In this document: positions 33,207 through 42,489 of the stretch, piece after piece
Layout: each line of letters opens with the position of its first letter
How positions within the stretch are numbered: position 1 is the first letter of the stretch
Source: Marinicrinis sediminis
GTDB lineage: Bacteria; Bacillota; Bacilli; Paenibacillales; KCTC-33676
Direction of reading: 5' to 3'
DNA: 64,000 nt
Assembly: GCF_042685085.1 (NCBI RefSeq)
Contig: NZ_JBHUMM010000007.1
Span: 245,097-309,096 of the forward strand
Notes under the pieces: model-generated
Told to the model about the DNA's origin: nothing
The model's input: only the letters and a program-made list of their open reading frames with translations
The model's database searches: none
Made by a program: the position numbers and the translations under genes

Positions 33207-33861
33207 GACTCTCTCCGCCTTTGCCAGCCGAATGTCTGCGTCTCAGCTCCATCATGACGTCATCCAGCGGCAGCTTCTGTTCACGCAGCAACACCATCAG
33301 ATGGAACAGCAGGTCGGCCGATTCATAACGAAGCTCCTCGGCATCCCGATTTTTGGCGCCGATGATGACCTCCGCTGCTTCTTCCCCGACTTTTTTCAGA
33401 ATCTTGTCCACACCCTTGTCGAACAGGTACGTGGTGTAGGCTCCCTCCGGACGCTCTGCCTCACGCCGTGCAATGAGGGCTTCCAGCTCTGCCAGAATTG
33501 CGAAGCGGTCCTTCTCAGCCGGCGCAGCCTTCGTCGTTCCTTGCAGCTCCTCTGTAAAGCAGCTGTATGTACCGTTATGGCAGGCAGGCCCTTCCGGCTG
33601 AACCTGAACGAGCAAGGTATCCGCATCACAATCGAACTGGATACGGACTACCTTCTGAATGTGCCCCGAGGTCGCACCCTTGTGCCAAAGTTCCTGTCTG
33701 GATCGGCTCCAGAACCAGGTTTCCCCGCTTTCCAGTGTCTTCTTCAGAGAAACTTCGTTCATATAGGCCATCATCAGCACTTCTTTGCTGGCTGCGTCCT
33801 GAACAATGGCAGGAATCAGACCCTGTTCATTGAATTTCAACTGGTTGATCTCGACGTTCAT
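33196..33861 (-). CDS. hisI: bifunctional phosphoribosyl-AMP cyclohydrolase / phosphoribosyl-ATP diphosphatase
   Basis: Catalyses the second and third steps of histidine synthesis. Residues 1-115 are the HisI cyclohydrolase with WFWSRSRQELWHKGATSGH, the metal site IQFDCDAD and GPACHNGTYSCF. Residues 120-215 are the HisE pyrophosphohydrolase with KVGEEAAEVIIGAKN and ESADLLFHLMVLL. Length (221) is normal for the fused enzyme. The ATG overlaps the hisF stop by 4 nt. Confidence 0.95.
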   Translation of the reverse strand: MNVEINQLKFNEQGLIPAIVQDAASKEVLMMAYMNEVSLKKTLESGETWFWSRSRQELWHKGATSGHIQKVVRIQFDCDADTLLVQVQPEGPACHNGTYSCFTEELQGTTKAAPAEKDRFAILAELEALIARREAERPEGAYTTYLFDKGVDKILKKVGEEAAEVIIGAKNRDAEELRYESADLLFHLMVLLREQKLPLDDVMMELRRRHSAGKGGESHED

Positions 33862-34616
33862 CTGACCTCAACTCCTTTTTCCCGCAGGTCCTGTTTGACC
33901 TCGCTGATGGCAATTTCTTTATAGTGAAAGATAGTAGCGGCCAGCGCCGCATCCGCTTGTCCTTTGGTGAAAGCTTCATGAAAATGGGCCACCTGCCCTG
34001 CCCCGCCGGAAGCGATGACCGGTATGGACACACTGCCTGAGACGGCACTTGTCAGCGGTACATCAAATCCGTCCTTGGTTCCGTCCGCATCCATGCTCGT
34101 CAACAAAATTTCTCCAGCACCCAGCTGTTCAACACGCTTGACCCATTCCAGGGTCTTGATGCCGGTCGCCTTTCTGCCGCCGTGTGTATACACTTCCCAT
34201 TCCTGCCACTCTGCATTATAACGCGCATCTACCGCCACGACGATACATTGCGAGCCAAACCGGCGTGCACCGTCAGAGATGAGCTGGGGATTGTTCACAG
34301 CTGCGGTATTGATGCCTACCTTGTCTGCTCCGGCACGTAATATGCGTGTCATATCCTCGACCGCGGAAATACCGCCGCCAACGGTGAAAGGGATGGAAAT
34401 CTCGCCAGCCGTTTGACGTACCACTTCCACCATCGTCGCTCTGCCTTCTACGGAAGCCGAGATATCCAGAAACACCAGTTCATCTGCATGCTCCCGATCA
34501 TACAGTGCAGCAAGTTCCACCGGATCGCCGGCATCTCTCAGATTCACAAAGTTAACGCCTTTCACCACGCGTCCATCCTTGACGTCGAGGCATGGAATAA
34601 TTCGCTTGGTCAACAT
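33858..34616 (-). CDS. hisF: imidazole glycerol phosphate synthase cyclase subunit
   Basis: Uses ammonia from HisH to form imidazole glycerol phosphate and AICAR. The 252-residue barrel opens LTKRIIPCLDVKDGRVVKGV, with FTVGGGISAVEDM, KVGINTAAVNNP, VAVDAR, EILLTSMDADGTKDG and VIASGGAG. The catalytic Asp of CLDVKDG and of SMDADGTKDG are both present, which separates it from HisA. Its ATG shares one base with the hisH stop codon, and hisA is not between them. Confidence 0.96.
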   Translation of the reverse strand: MLTKRIIPCLDVKDGRVVKGVNFVNLRDAGDPVELAALYDREHADELVFLDISASVEGRATMVEVVRQTAGEISIPFTVGGGISAVEDMTRILRAGADKVGINTAAVNNPQLISDGARRFGSQCIVVAVDARYNAEWQEWEVYTHGGRKATGIKTLEWVKRVEQLGAGEILLTSMDADGTKDGFDVPLTSAVSGSVSIPVIASGGAGQVAHFHEAFTKGQADAALAATIFHYKEIAISEVKQDLREKGVEVR

Positions 34617-35239
34617 CAGCAATCCTCCATTCTGACAACGGACGTTTTTTTCAAAAACTGCCGCAGCAGCTCCATGCCGAGGGAACCGCTCTTCTCCGGA
34701 TGGAACTGCATGCCGTACAGGTTGCCATCGGCCACGATCGCCGTCACGTCCTGGTGGTAATCCGTGGTGGCGAGCAGGTGCTCTGAACGCTCTACCCGGG
34801 CGTGAAAAGAGTGAACGAAATAGACATGTCCCTCTTCCAGACCCTCCAGCAAGGTATCGCTTTGTTTGAATGCCAGTCGATTCCATCCCATGTGCGGAAT
34901 CTTGTAATCCCCCTGGAATTTGACGATATGTCCGGGAATGAGATTCAAGCCCTCATGCTGACCGTATTCCTCACTGGTCGTAAACAACAGCTGCATGCCC
35001 AGGCAAATACCGAGCAGCGGCTTGCCCTGCTGTACATATTCCTTGACCACCTGATCCAGTCCGCTCTCTCTCAGATGGAGCATCGCATCGCCGAAAGCAC
35101 CGACACCAGGGAGGATCGCACCGTCTGCCGCCAGAATGTCCGCAGCGTTGCCCGTCACGTTCACCTCATACCCCAACCGTTCTACAGCCTTACTTACACT
35201 ATGCAGATTTCCCATGCCGTAATCTATGACTGCAATCAC
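34616..35239 (-). CDS. hisH: imidazole glycerol phosphate synthase glutaminase subunit
   Basis: Supplies ammonia to HisF. The 207-residue class-I amidotransferase begins IAVIDYGMGNLHSVSKAVERL, has the nucleophile in LLGICLGMQLLF and the His-x-Glu pair in YGMQFHPEKSG. The GTG at 35239 lies 5 nt after the hisB stop, with AAAGGAG about 12 nt upstream. The open frame upstream overlaps hisB and is not part of the protein. Confidence 0.94.
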   Translation of the reverse strand: MIAVIDYGMGNLHSVSKAVERLGYEVNVTGNAADILAADGAILPGVGAFGDAMLHLRESGLDQVVKEYVQQGKPLLGICLGMQLLFTTSEEYGQHEGLNLIPGHIVKFQGDYKIPHMGWNRLAFKQSDTLLEGLEEGHVYFVHSFHARVERSEHLLATTDYHQDVTAIVADGNLYGMQFHPEKSGSLGMELLRQFLKKTSVVRMEDC

Positions 35240-35243
35240 GTTT

Positions 35244-35843
35244 CTAGAGCACTCCTTTCGTGGAAGGCACACCCTGAATGCGCGGATCAATCTGTGTCGC
35301 TTCATCCAGTGCTCTTCCCAGTGCCTTGAATACCGCTTCAACCATATGGTGGGTATTGCGTCCATAGTGTACAATGACATGCAGGGTCATGCGCCCTTCC
35401 AGTGCAAGTTTCCATAAAAACTCATGCACCAGTTCCACGTCGAAACTGCCAACGCGGCTGGCAGGAAACTCCCCCTTCAGCTCAAAGTGAGGCCGATTGC
35501 TCAGGTCCACGACCACTTGTGCCAGCGCCTCATCCATGGGCACGAACACGCTCGCATAGCGTTTCATCCCTTTTTTGTCCCCGAGTGCTTTCACCAGCGC
35601 CTGACCGAGACATATGCCGATATCCTCTACTGTATGGTGATCATCGATCTCGATGTCTCCTTTGGCTTGTACATCCAGATTGAACTGTCCGTGCTTCGTA
35701 AACAGATCCAGCATATGATTCAGAAAAGGCACATCGGTATCGAGCTTGGTCGTACCTGTACCATCTACATGAAAGGAAAGCTGGATATCTGTTTCATTCG
35801 TTTTGCGTGAAATGCTGGCTTGCCGATTCGTCGTTTCTGTCAT
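35244..35843 (-). CDS. hisB: imidazoleglycerol-phosphate dehydratase
   Basis: Dehydrates imidazole glycerol phosphate. The 199-residue single-function enzyme contains the manganese-binding histidine motifs DIEIDDHHTVEDIGICLGQA and VHYGRNTHHMVEAVFKALGRAL, and VPFLNHMLDLFTKHG. No phosphatase domain is fused. The ATG at 35843 lies 1 nt after the hisD stop, with AAGAAGGGGAA as ribosome site. Confidence 0.95.
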   Translation of the reverse strand: MTETTNRQASISRKTNETDIQLSFHVDGTGTTKLDTDVPFLNHMLDLFTKHGQFNLDVQAKGDIEIDDHHTVEDIGICLGQALVKALGDKKGMKRYASVFVPMDEALAQVVVDLSNRPHFELKGEFPASRVGSFDVELVHEFLWKLALEGRMTLHVIVHYGRNTHHMVEAVFKALGRALDEATQIDPRIQGVPSTKGVL

Positions 35844-35844
35844 G

Positions 35845-37134
35845 CTATTCCCCTTCTTTCTCCAATCTGACTTGAATGGCCTTCGCATGCCCATCCAGCC
35901 CTTCACTCAAGGCCAGGCGAACGATATGCTCCCCATTTTGAAGCAATGCCTCCCTGGAATAATAAATGACGCTTGATTTCTTCAGGAAGTCATCTACATT
36001 TAGCGGAGATGAGAATCTCGCGGTTCCGTTGGTCGGCAAAATGTGATTCGGTCCGGCAAAGTAATCGCCGACTGGTTCCGAGCTATACCGGCCCAGGAAG
36101 ACCGCACCTGCGTTCTCCACTTTCCCCAGCCAGTTCAGCGGATCGGAGACCATGAGTTCCAGATGCTCCGGTGCAATGCGGTTGACCGTCGCCATGCCTT
36201 CCTCCAGGTTTGCAGCCAGCAAGATAGCGCCATGACGCTCCAGCGAAGCAAGCGCAATGTCTTTGCGCTGCAAATGTGCCAGTTGCTCTGCCAGTTCGCG
36301 CTGTACCTCATCAGCCAGTCTCTCACTGTCCGTTACCAGGATGGCGGAGGCCATTTCGTCATGCTCGGCCTGAGACAGCATGTCCGCCGCGACATAAGCA
36401 GGCTCAGCCTGCTCATCGGCGAATACGACAATGTCGGTCGGTCCGGCGATACTATCGATGTCCACGACGCCGTATACATTGCGCTTCGCCAGCGCGACAT
36501 AAATGTTGCCGGGACCACAGATTTTATCGACGGGACGGATGGTTTCGGTGCCATAGGCAAGTGCCGCTACGGCCTGAGCCCCGCCTACCCGATATATTTC
36601 CGTTATACCGAGTTCATGAGCCGCTACGAGAATCGCCGGATTGATACCGAGCACCCCATTGGTGCCTGGCGGCGTCACCATCACGATCTCCTTGACGCCT
36701 GCAACCTGGGCAGGAATCACATTCATCAGCACCGACGAGGGATAAGCCGCCTTGCCTCCCGGTACATAGACGCCCACCCGCTCCAACGGACGCAGGATCT
36801 GTCCAAGCAAGCTGCCATCTGTCTGAAGGTCCATCCAGGACTGGCGTTTTTGCTTCTCATGGAAACGGCGAATGTTGTCTATGGCGAGTCTGAGCGAAGT
36901 CAAAAATGGCTCATCCACGTGCGCATACGCATCCAGCATTTCAGCTTCGGATACACGAAGCGTGTCAATCTCGACCTTGTCCAGTTTCCTCGAAAGCGCG
37001 AAGAGGGCCTGATCTTTTTCCTTTAATACGTGCTGAATGATTGCCTGTACCGATTCGTTCTGCTCCGGTGAGCCGTATTCAAATGTCCGCTCAAGCGCAA
37101 ATTCACTCGCGCTCATCACCTTGCATGGATTCAT
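35845..37134 (-). CDS. hisD: histidinol dehydrogenase
   Basis: Oxidises histidinol to histidine in two NAD-dependent steps. The 429-residue protein contains VPGGKAAYPSSVLMNVIPA, KICGPGNIYVALAKRNVYG, SIAGPTDIVVFAD, the zinc region SQAEHDEMASAILVTDS and GPNHILPTNGTARFSSPL. The ATG overlaps the hisG stop by 4 nt after a GGAGGGAACG ribosome site. Confidence 0.96.
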   Translation of the reverse strand: MNPCKVMSASEFALERTFEYGSPEQNESVQAIIQHVLKEKDQALFALSRKLDKVEIDTLRVSEAEMLDAYAHVDEPFLTSLRLAIDNIRRFHEKQKRQSWMDLQTDGSLLGQILRPLERVGVYVPGGKAAYPSSVLMNVIPAQVAGVKEIVMVTPPGTNGVLGINPAILVAAHELGITEIYRVGGAQAVAALAYGTETIRPVDKICGPGNIYVALAKRNVYGVVDIDSIAGPTDIVVFADEQAEPAYVAADMLSQAEHDEMASAILVTDSERLADEVQRELAEQLAHLQRKDIALASLERHGAILLAANLEEGMATVNRIAPEHLELMVSDPLNWLGKVENAGAVFLGRYSSEPVGDYFAGPNHILPTNGTARFSSPLNVDDFLKKSSVIYYSREALLQNGEHIVRLALSEGLDGHAKAIQVRLEKEGE

Positions 37135-37769
37135 TTCGTTCCCTCCTGTCCAATGACCGATTGAAGCTGATCACAAAGACGCTGAATCCGTTCATTTTTC
37201 AATCGATAGCTCACACGATTGGCAATTAATCGACTAGTGATCGAGAACATTTCCTCCAACTCCTCCAGCCCGTTTTCACGAATGGTCTGACCGGTTTCCA
37301 CCATATCTACAATCCGGTCCGCCAGTCCGATCAGCGGCGCGAGCTCAATCGAGCCATTGAGCTTAATCACTTCGACCTGCTGTCCCTGCTGCCGGAAATA
37401 TTGAGAGGCCACGTTCGGATATTTGGTGGCGACCTTCGGATTGAATACCGGTTCCCAATCCTTGGTGCCGATGATGGACATGCGGCACTTGGCAATGCCC
37501 AGATCGAGCAGCTCATAGACGTCACGATCTTCCTCCATGAGCACATCCTTGCCGACGAGACCAATGTCTGCTGCGCCATACTCCACATAGGTGGGCACAT
37601 CGACTGGCTTCGCCATGATGAATTCCATTTCCAGCTCAGGCACCGGAATGATGAGCTTGCGGGAATCGCCGTAATCTTCAGGGGTTGGAAGACCTGCTTC
37701 CTTGAACAATTTGGTTGCCTGTTTATAGATTCTGCCCTTCGGCATTGCTACCTTTAACCAATCCTTCAT
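37131..37769 (-). CDS. hisG: ATP phosphoribosyltransferase, short catalytic subunit
   Basis: First, committed step of histidine synthesis. The 212-residue protein is the short form (KVAMPKGRIYKQATKLF, DVPTYVEYGAADIGLVGKDVL, the PRPP-binding ELAPLIGLADRIVDMVETGQT) that lacks the regulatory domain and depends on HisZ, encoded just upstream. The ATG at 37769 is 8 nt after AAAAGGAG. Confidence 0.95.
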   Translation of the reverse strand: MKDWLKVAMPKGRIYKQATKLFKEAGLPTPEDYGDSRKLIIPVPELEMEFIMAKPVDVPTYVEYGAADIGLVGKDVLMEEDRDVYELLDLGIAKCRMSIIGTKDWEPVFNPKVATKYPNVASQYFRQQGQQVEVIKLNGSIELAPLIGLADRIVDMVETGQTIRENGLEELEEMFSITSRLIANRVSYRLKNERIQRLCDQLQSVIGQEGTK

Positions 37770-37855
37770 TGCTACTGCTCCTTTTCGAACCTGCACGTTC
37801 AACATTGATGTTCTGGATCTGTCGTGAGTCGGACATGCGGATACCGTATAGTCGA

Positions 37856-39049
37856 TTATAACTGAATCGGGATAATCTCGTCGTACGGACGACCTTCATA
37901 GGTCAGGCCATGCTCATCCTCTTCCCACGAAGCGTCCTTCACTGTTTGAACCAGTTGGGTCTCTACAGACCAGCCCTGCTGCTCACGCAGCTCTCTCGCA
38001 TAGGAAAAGGCTTGTTTTCGCTGCGAACTCTCATATACAACCAGTACCCGCTTCGGTTGTTTCTCTTCTGTATCTGCCACTTCAAGGATACGGTTGGTCT
38101 TGAGGGCGAAGCCGGTCGCTGGCGCTGATCTGCCAAACTGGGTAAGCAGGTTGTCATAACGTCCGCCGCTGCACACCGGAAAGCCCAGATCGGAAGCATA
38201 GCCTTCGAAGGTCATACCGGAATAATAGGAGAAATCGCCGATCATGGTCAGATCAATCAGGACATAGGAATCGACGCCGTAGTCTTCCAGCACGCTCCAC
38301 AGAGCGCACAGGTGATCGATAGACTGCTGGGCCTGCGGATCATTCGTCAGTTCCCGTGCCTGCTCGCAGATTTCCTCTCCGCCTCTGAGGCGCAGTACAC
38401 CTTCGAGCTCACGTTTGGCTTCTGTGGGCAGACCTAATTGATGCAGCGTCTCCCGATAGCCGACGTGATCCCGTGAAAGCAGACAAGCTTTGAGCTGCTG
38501 CTGGGCTTCTCCTTCATCCGCCAATGTTTCTCTGAATAATCCCTGCAAGAATCCAACATGACCGAGCGCGATCTTGAAGGAATCTACGCCCGCTGCTTTC
38601 AAGCTGGCTACAGCGAGAGCGATCATCTCACCATCTGCTTCTGCGCTGCCATCGCCTATCAGCTCCACGCCCGTTTGGAAAAATTCAGCTTGTCTGCCCG
38701 CCTCTTCTTCAATGGAGCGGAAGACATTCTCATGATAAGAAAGCCGGATCGGCATGACTTCCTCTTTCAATAAAGAAGAGACCACACGCGCAATTGGAGC
38801 GGTCAGGTCAGAGCGAAGAACCATCGTCGTTCCCCGCTTGTCAAGCAGCTTGAACAGCTTCGGATCGGACGTTGTACTGGCTACACCGACCGTGTCGTAA
38901 TATTCCAGGGCCGGGGTCTTGATCTGACGATATCCCCAGCTCTGCATACAGCTCAGCACACGCTCTTCAATGGCTTTCAGCTTGGCTGCTGCTTCCGGAA
39001 GATAATCCTTCACGCCCGTCGGTTTTTCAAACATTTTTGGCTTTGTCAT
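37856..39049 (-). CDS. hisZ: ATP phosphoribosyltransferase regulatory subunit
   Basis: A 397-residue paralogue of histidyl-tRNA synthetase that pairs with short HisG and gives histidine feedback. It has the class II core segments (GVKDYLPEAAAKLKAIEERV, LRSDLTAPIARVVSS, ERDLEG-type features absent, VCSGGRYDNLLTQFGRSAPATGFAL). It lacks the full anticodon-binding domain. It is the first his gene. The 330 bp upstream hold a hairpin repeat array and no T-box that I can recognise. Confidence 0.93.
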   Translation of the reverse strand: MTKPKMFEKPTGVKDYLPEAAAKLKAIEERVLSCMQSWGYRQIKTPALEYYDTVGVASTTSDPKLFKLLDKRGTTMVLRSDLTAPIARVVSSLLKEEVMPIRLSYHENVFRSIEEEAGRQAEFFQTGVELIGDGSAEADGEMIALAVASLKAAGVDSFKIALGHVGFLQGLFRETLADEGEAQQQLKACLLSRDHVGYRETLHQLGLPTEAKRELEGVLRLRGGEEICEQARELTNDPQAQQSIDHLCALWSVLEDYGVDSYVLIDLTMIGDFSYYSGMTFEGYASDLGFPVCSGGRYDNLLTQFGRSAPATGFALKTNRILEVADTEEKQPKRVLVVYESSQRKQAFSYARELREQQGWSVETQLVQTVKDASWEEDEHGLTYEGRPYDEIIPIQL

Positions 39050-39138
39050 CTCACGTTCACATCCTCATATCCTCAACGATTTTGTCCGTTTCACATTGCA
39101 TTTCTGTTTCATTTCCTATTCGAGTTTCTCACGAATAA

Positions 39139-39262
39139 AGCGAGTCACCTTGGTGAGCTATACGTTGAAACTGCCGTGTAAGGTTAAGCGAATCACTTTA
39201 GCGGGCTGTCTTTACATACTGCCGTGTAAGAGCGAAACGCTTTAGCGTGCTACCATGCTACC
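39139..39262. repeat. imperfect tandem repeat with conserved hairpin upstream of hisZ
   Basis: Three units begin at 39139, 39187 and 39231 (periods 48 and 44 nt, the last partial). Each starts AGCGA, holds a short stem around a TT loop, then GCT; units 1 and 2 share CTGCCGTGTAAG. Stems are TCACC-TT-GGTGA (perfect), TCACT-TT-AGCGG (imperfect) and ACGCT-TT-AGCGT (perfect), so paired bases change together. The rest of the 39050-39380 gap contains no gene. Confidence 0.7.
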
Positions 39263-39381
39263 AAATTAAAGAATAATCGCTATTTTAGCATGAAAGCCTG
39301 ACACCGTCAATCGCACTGCCTCTACAAAAATAAATACGACCTCTATATAAACAGAGCTCGTATCAGGTAGACGTCGTTTGA

Positions 39382-39888
39382 TCAGGAAGGATCGGACTCT
39401 GCCGATTCCGGCTGGCGAATGACACGCATGGGGTTGCCGGCAACAAAGCTGCCTGCCGCAACATCCTTGGTCACTACCGTGCCTGCTCCAACTACGGCGT
39501 GATCGCCAATCGTAACGCCTGGAAGAATGGTGGAATTGGCTCCGATCATGACATGCGAGCCGATATGCACGTCTCCCAGACGGTATTCCTTGATCAAATA
39601 TTCATGCGTCAAAATGGTGGTATTGTAGCCAATAATCGAATTGGTTCCGATATGAATTTTTTCAGGGAAAAAGACGTCCACCATCACCATTAGTGCAAAG
39701 GCGGTATGGGGTCCGACTTCCATCTTCAATATACGGCGATAGATTGCATTTTTCCAGGACAGGATCGGACAGTACCTGGCAATCTGAATCCATATGAAGT
39801 TCCATATCCCTTTCAGTGGATGGACGGTACGGTAAATCTGCCATAATGCATTGGGCCCGTCCACCGGATAGCGAGTGGTCTTCCTCAC
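39382..39888 (-). CDS. yvoF: hexapeptide-repeat acyltransferase, YvoF-like
   Basis: A 168-residue protein whose second half is a left-handed beta helix (repeats such as IHIGTNSIIGYNTTI, VHIGSHVMIGANSTI, VTIGDHAVVGAGTVV) typical of acetyltransferases that use acetyl-CoA; it ends with the GNPMRVIR motif. The N-terminal 60 residues are helical and basic. It overlaps ppaX by 4 nt, matching the Bacillus order hprK-lgt-ppaX-yvoF. The substrate is unknown. Confidence 0.86.
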   Translation of the reverse strand: MRKTTRYPVDGPNALWQIYRTVHPLKGIWNFIWIQIARYCPILSWKNAIYRRILKMEVGPHTAFALMVMVDVFFPEKIHIGTNSIIGYNTTILTHEYLIKEYRLGDVHIGSHVMIGANSTILPGVTIGDHAVVGAGTVVTKDVAAGSFVAGNPMRVIRQPESAESDPS

Positions 39889-40547
39889 TGCGACTGATTC
39901 TCCTTGTTTACAAGATGAAGCAGCTCGTTCATGTCTTCAATGATGGTGTAGGGCTGAAAGGTTTGCAGTAGCTCCTTGTCCTTGAGAGACCAGGAGACCG
40001 CAACGCTTCTTACACCAGCCCGATTGGCTGCCTCGATGTCGTACGGGCTGTCTCCGACCATGAGCGTTTGTCCAGGCTCGGCATTCATCTCCTGAAGCGC
40101 ACGCAGAACCGGCTCGGGATGAGGCTTGGGATGCTGTACATCTTCCACCGTAACGATGGTATCCATGTAGTCCATCAGCTTGCACAAGCGGAGGCCTTTC
40201 TCACTGGTCAGGCGTACCTTGGATGTGACGACACCCATGCGCACGCCTTGCTGCTTCAAGGCTTCGCACACTTCCAGCGTATGCGGAAAGGCTCGCACCA
40301 GGTCATCATGCCGCTCCAGATTGTACGTGCGGTAGAGTTTCACCAAATCCTCAACATCTTCTTCCTCTGCCCGATTCGTAAAATAACGAAGCTGTGTGTT
40401 GAGCGGCTTGCCCATGTGCTGAATGAGCCAATCTCGCGTAAGCGGCTTGAAGGATCGTCCTTCCATGACATGCATGAAGCTTTCTATAATCAGTTCATTT
40501 GTATCCAGAATGGTGCCATCCAGATCAAACAAGACGGTGTTTATCAT
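39885..40547 (-). CDS. ppaX: pyrophosphatase PpaX, HAD family
   Basis: A 220-residue HAD hydrolase with motif I FDLDGTILDTNE, motif II VVTSKVRLTSEKGL and motif III/IV KPHPEPVLRAL and MVGDSPYDIEAA. In B. subtilis PpaX removes the pyrophosphate released when HprK/P dephosphorylates Ser-HPr; hprK lies two genes upstream in the same operon, which supports this name over a generic phosphoglycolate phosphatase. Confidence 0.9.
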   Translation of the reverse strand: MINTVLFDLDGTILDTNELIIESFMHVMEGRSFKPLTRDWLIQHMGKPLNTQLRYFTNRAEEEDVEDLVKLYRTYNLERHDDLVRAFPHTLEVCEALKQQGVRMGVVTSKVRLTSEKGLRLCKLMDYMDTIVTVEDVQHPKPHPEPVLRALQEMNAEPGQTLMVGDSPYDIEAANRAGVRSVAVSWSLKDKELLQTFQPYTIIEDMNELLHLVNKENQSQ

Positions 40548-40587
40548 ATCTCTGTCTATACTCCTTTTTGTTGCCTTCAGGCTTGGG

Positions 40588-41529
40588 CTATGATTGCTGG
40601 GAGGGTCTCGTTACATATCCTTCACGCTGGATCGGGTCCTGATATCGTTGATCAGCCCAACCCTTGCGTCTTCTCACGACGACGAGAATAGCCGCAACCA
40701 CGATAATAACCAGACTGATGAATTGCGCCATCCGAATGTTCTCATCGGTTGCGATCGCTCCTTGCTCACCAAACAGCCAGGACATCGGAGTCCATAATCC
40801 GTTCATGAAGGACGCCAGCCATTCCGGCCCCTGAAAGGCAAGGCTATCCGTGCGCAGGCCTTCCACAAAATATCTGCCAATGGAATACCAGACGATGTAG
40901 GTCATGAAGACTTCGCCTGCCCGCATAAAGGAGCCTCTGCGAATCAGGATCAGAAGAATCAGACCTGCCAGATTCCACAGCGATTCGTACAGAAAGGTAG
41001 GATGATAGAACTCTCCATTGATATACATATGATTGACGATAAAATCAGGCAAGTGAAGGGTGTCTCGCAGGAAACTTTCTTCTACGGGTCCTCCGTGCGC
41101 CTCCTGATTCATGAAGTTCCCCCATCGACCGATCATTTGACCGGCAATCAGGGAAGGGGCACAAATATCCGCGATGCGCCAAAAGCTGTATCCCTTCATC
41201 CGGGTATAGATGACGGCCGCAATGATGGCCCCAATCAGCGCACCATGTATGGCAATACCGCCCTGCCATATGGCAAAAATCTCAAGCGGAGCATCTTGAT
41301 AATTCTCCCACTCAAACAGTACATAATACAGTCTCGCCACAATGATGGCACTTGGCGCGCCGATCAACAGCAAGTCCATGAAAAATTCGGAAGGAATCTT
41401 GAATCGCTTCCCTTCCTGAATGGCCAGCAGCAAGCCTGCCAGCGCAGCGGTACCCAATATGATGCCATACCAGTGAACATTGATCGGTCCCAGTGAAAAC
41501 GCAATGGGATCAATGGCGAAATACGTCAT
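40588..41529 (-). CDS. lgt: prolipoprotein diacylglyceryl transferase
   Basis: Membrane enzyme that attaches diacylglycerol to the lipobox cysteine of prolipoproteins. The 313-residue protein has about seven hydrophobic segments and the Lgt signature GQMIGRWGNFMNQEAHGG with the essential Arg and Asn, plus HPTFLYESLWNL. The ATG at 41529 follows TTGGAGGATAAC. The C-terminal 30 residues are a basic tail. It lies between hprK and ppaX as in Bacillus. Confidence 0.95.
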   Translation of the reverse strand: MTYFAIDPIAFSLGPINVHWYGIILGTAALAGLLLAIQEGKRFKIPSEFFMDLLLIGAPSAIIVARLYYVLFEWENYQDAPLEIFAIWQGGIAIHGALIGAIIAAVIYTRMKGYSFWRIADICAPSLIAGQMIGRWGNFMNQEAHGGPVEESFLRDTLHLPDFIVNHMYINGEFYHPTFLYESLWNLAGLILLILIRRGSFMRAGEVFMTYIVWYSIGRYFVEGLRTDSLAFQGPEWLASFMNGLWTPMSWLFGEQGAIATDENIRMAQFISLVIIVVAAILVVVRRRKGWADQRYQDPIQREGYVTRPSQQS

Positions 41530-41550
41530 GTTATCCTCCAATCCCTATCC

Positions 41551-42489
41551 TTAATCCATGTCATCCATGTCTTCGGATATGGTCTCCGTCAGCTTGTTGG
41601 TAAATTGCAAGGCCGCATTGTAGCCCATTCGTTTCAATCTGAAGTTCATGGCCGCAACCTCGAGAATGACGGCCAAATTTCGTCCAGGACGAACCGGAAT
41701 GGTCATAAGCGGTACATCGGTTTCCAGTATCTTCGTTGTCTCTTCATCCAGACCGAGACGGTCGTACTGCTTATCCGGTTCCCAGTTCTCCAACCGGATG
41801 ACCAGGGTAATGCGTTTTACGTTGCGAACGGCACCCGCTCCGAACAGGGTCATGACGTTAATAATGCCGACACCACGAATCTCCAGCAGATGCTTGATCA
41901 GGTCGGGGGCGTTGCCATACAGCACATTGTCTGCGGTCTGTCTGATCTCTACTGCATCATCTGCGACCAGACGGTGGCCTCTCTTCACCAGCTCCAGAGC
42001 CGTCTCACTTTTCCCGATGCCGCTGCCACCCGTAATGAGCAAGCCAACGCCATACACATCCACCAGCACGCCATGAATGGTCGTCGAAGGTGCGAGGCAG
42101 TTTTCCAAAAATCCGGTAATCCGACTGGCCAGGATGGTCGTCGGAACCGGGCTGCGCAAAATGGGGAAGTCCAGTTGCGAGGCAACCTCCACGATTTCCG
42201 GTGGAATCTCCAGCTCTCTTGTAATGATAATGCACGGCGTTTTCTCATGGCACAATCGGCCAATCCGCTCATGCTTCTCCTCCTGGGTCAATTGCTCGAA
42301 AAACGAAATTTCCGTTTTGCCCAGAAGCTGAACACGGTCTTTTGCGTGGTATGTAAAATATCCCGCCATCTCCAGTCCCGGTCGATTCAAATCAGGTACG
42401 GTTATTTTACGGCTCAACTGACTCTCGCCGCATAAGACTTCCAGTTGAAATTCCTGAACAAGCTCTTGCACTCTTAGTTTTTTCGCCAT
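41551..42489 (-). CDS. hprK: HPr kinase/phosphorylase
   Basis: Phosphorylates HPr/Crh on Ser46 with ATP or pyrophosphate and reverses it, setting catabolite repression. The 312-residue protein has the P-loop LLITGGSGIGKSETALEL, the following HRLVADDAVEI and the signature EIRGVGIINVMTLFGAGAVR. The N-terminal domain (1-130) is of normal size. It heads hprK-lgt-ppaX-yvoF. An HPr-family target is encoded at 23896-24165. Confidence 0.96.
   Translation of the reverse strand: MAKKLRVQELVQEFQLEVLCGESQLSRKITVPDLNRPGLEMAGYFTYHAKDRVQLLGKTEISFFEQLTQEEKHERIGRLCHEKTPCIIITRELEIPPEIVEVASQLDFPILRSPVPTTILASRITGFLENCLAPSTTIHGVLVDVYGVGLLITGGSGIGKSETALELVKRGHRLVADDAVEIRQTADNVLYGNAPDLIKHLLEIRGVGIINVMTLFGAGAVRNVKRITLVIRLENWEPDKQYDRLGLDEETTKILETDVPLMTIPVRPGRNLAVILEVAAMNFRLKRMGYNAALQFTNKLTETISEDMDDMD

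Noticed and set aside
34616..35380. Longer hisH reading back to 35380
   Set aside because: The extra 47 codons overlap hisB and lack the IAVIDYGMGN start expected for HisH.
39050..39380. T-box or his attenuator leader upstream of hisZ
   Set aside because: No T-box sequence, specifier loop or run of His codons could be found; only the hairpin repeats are visible.
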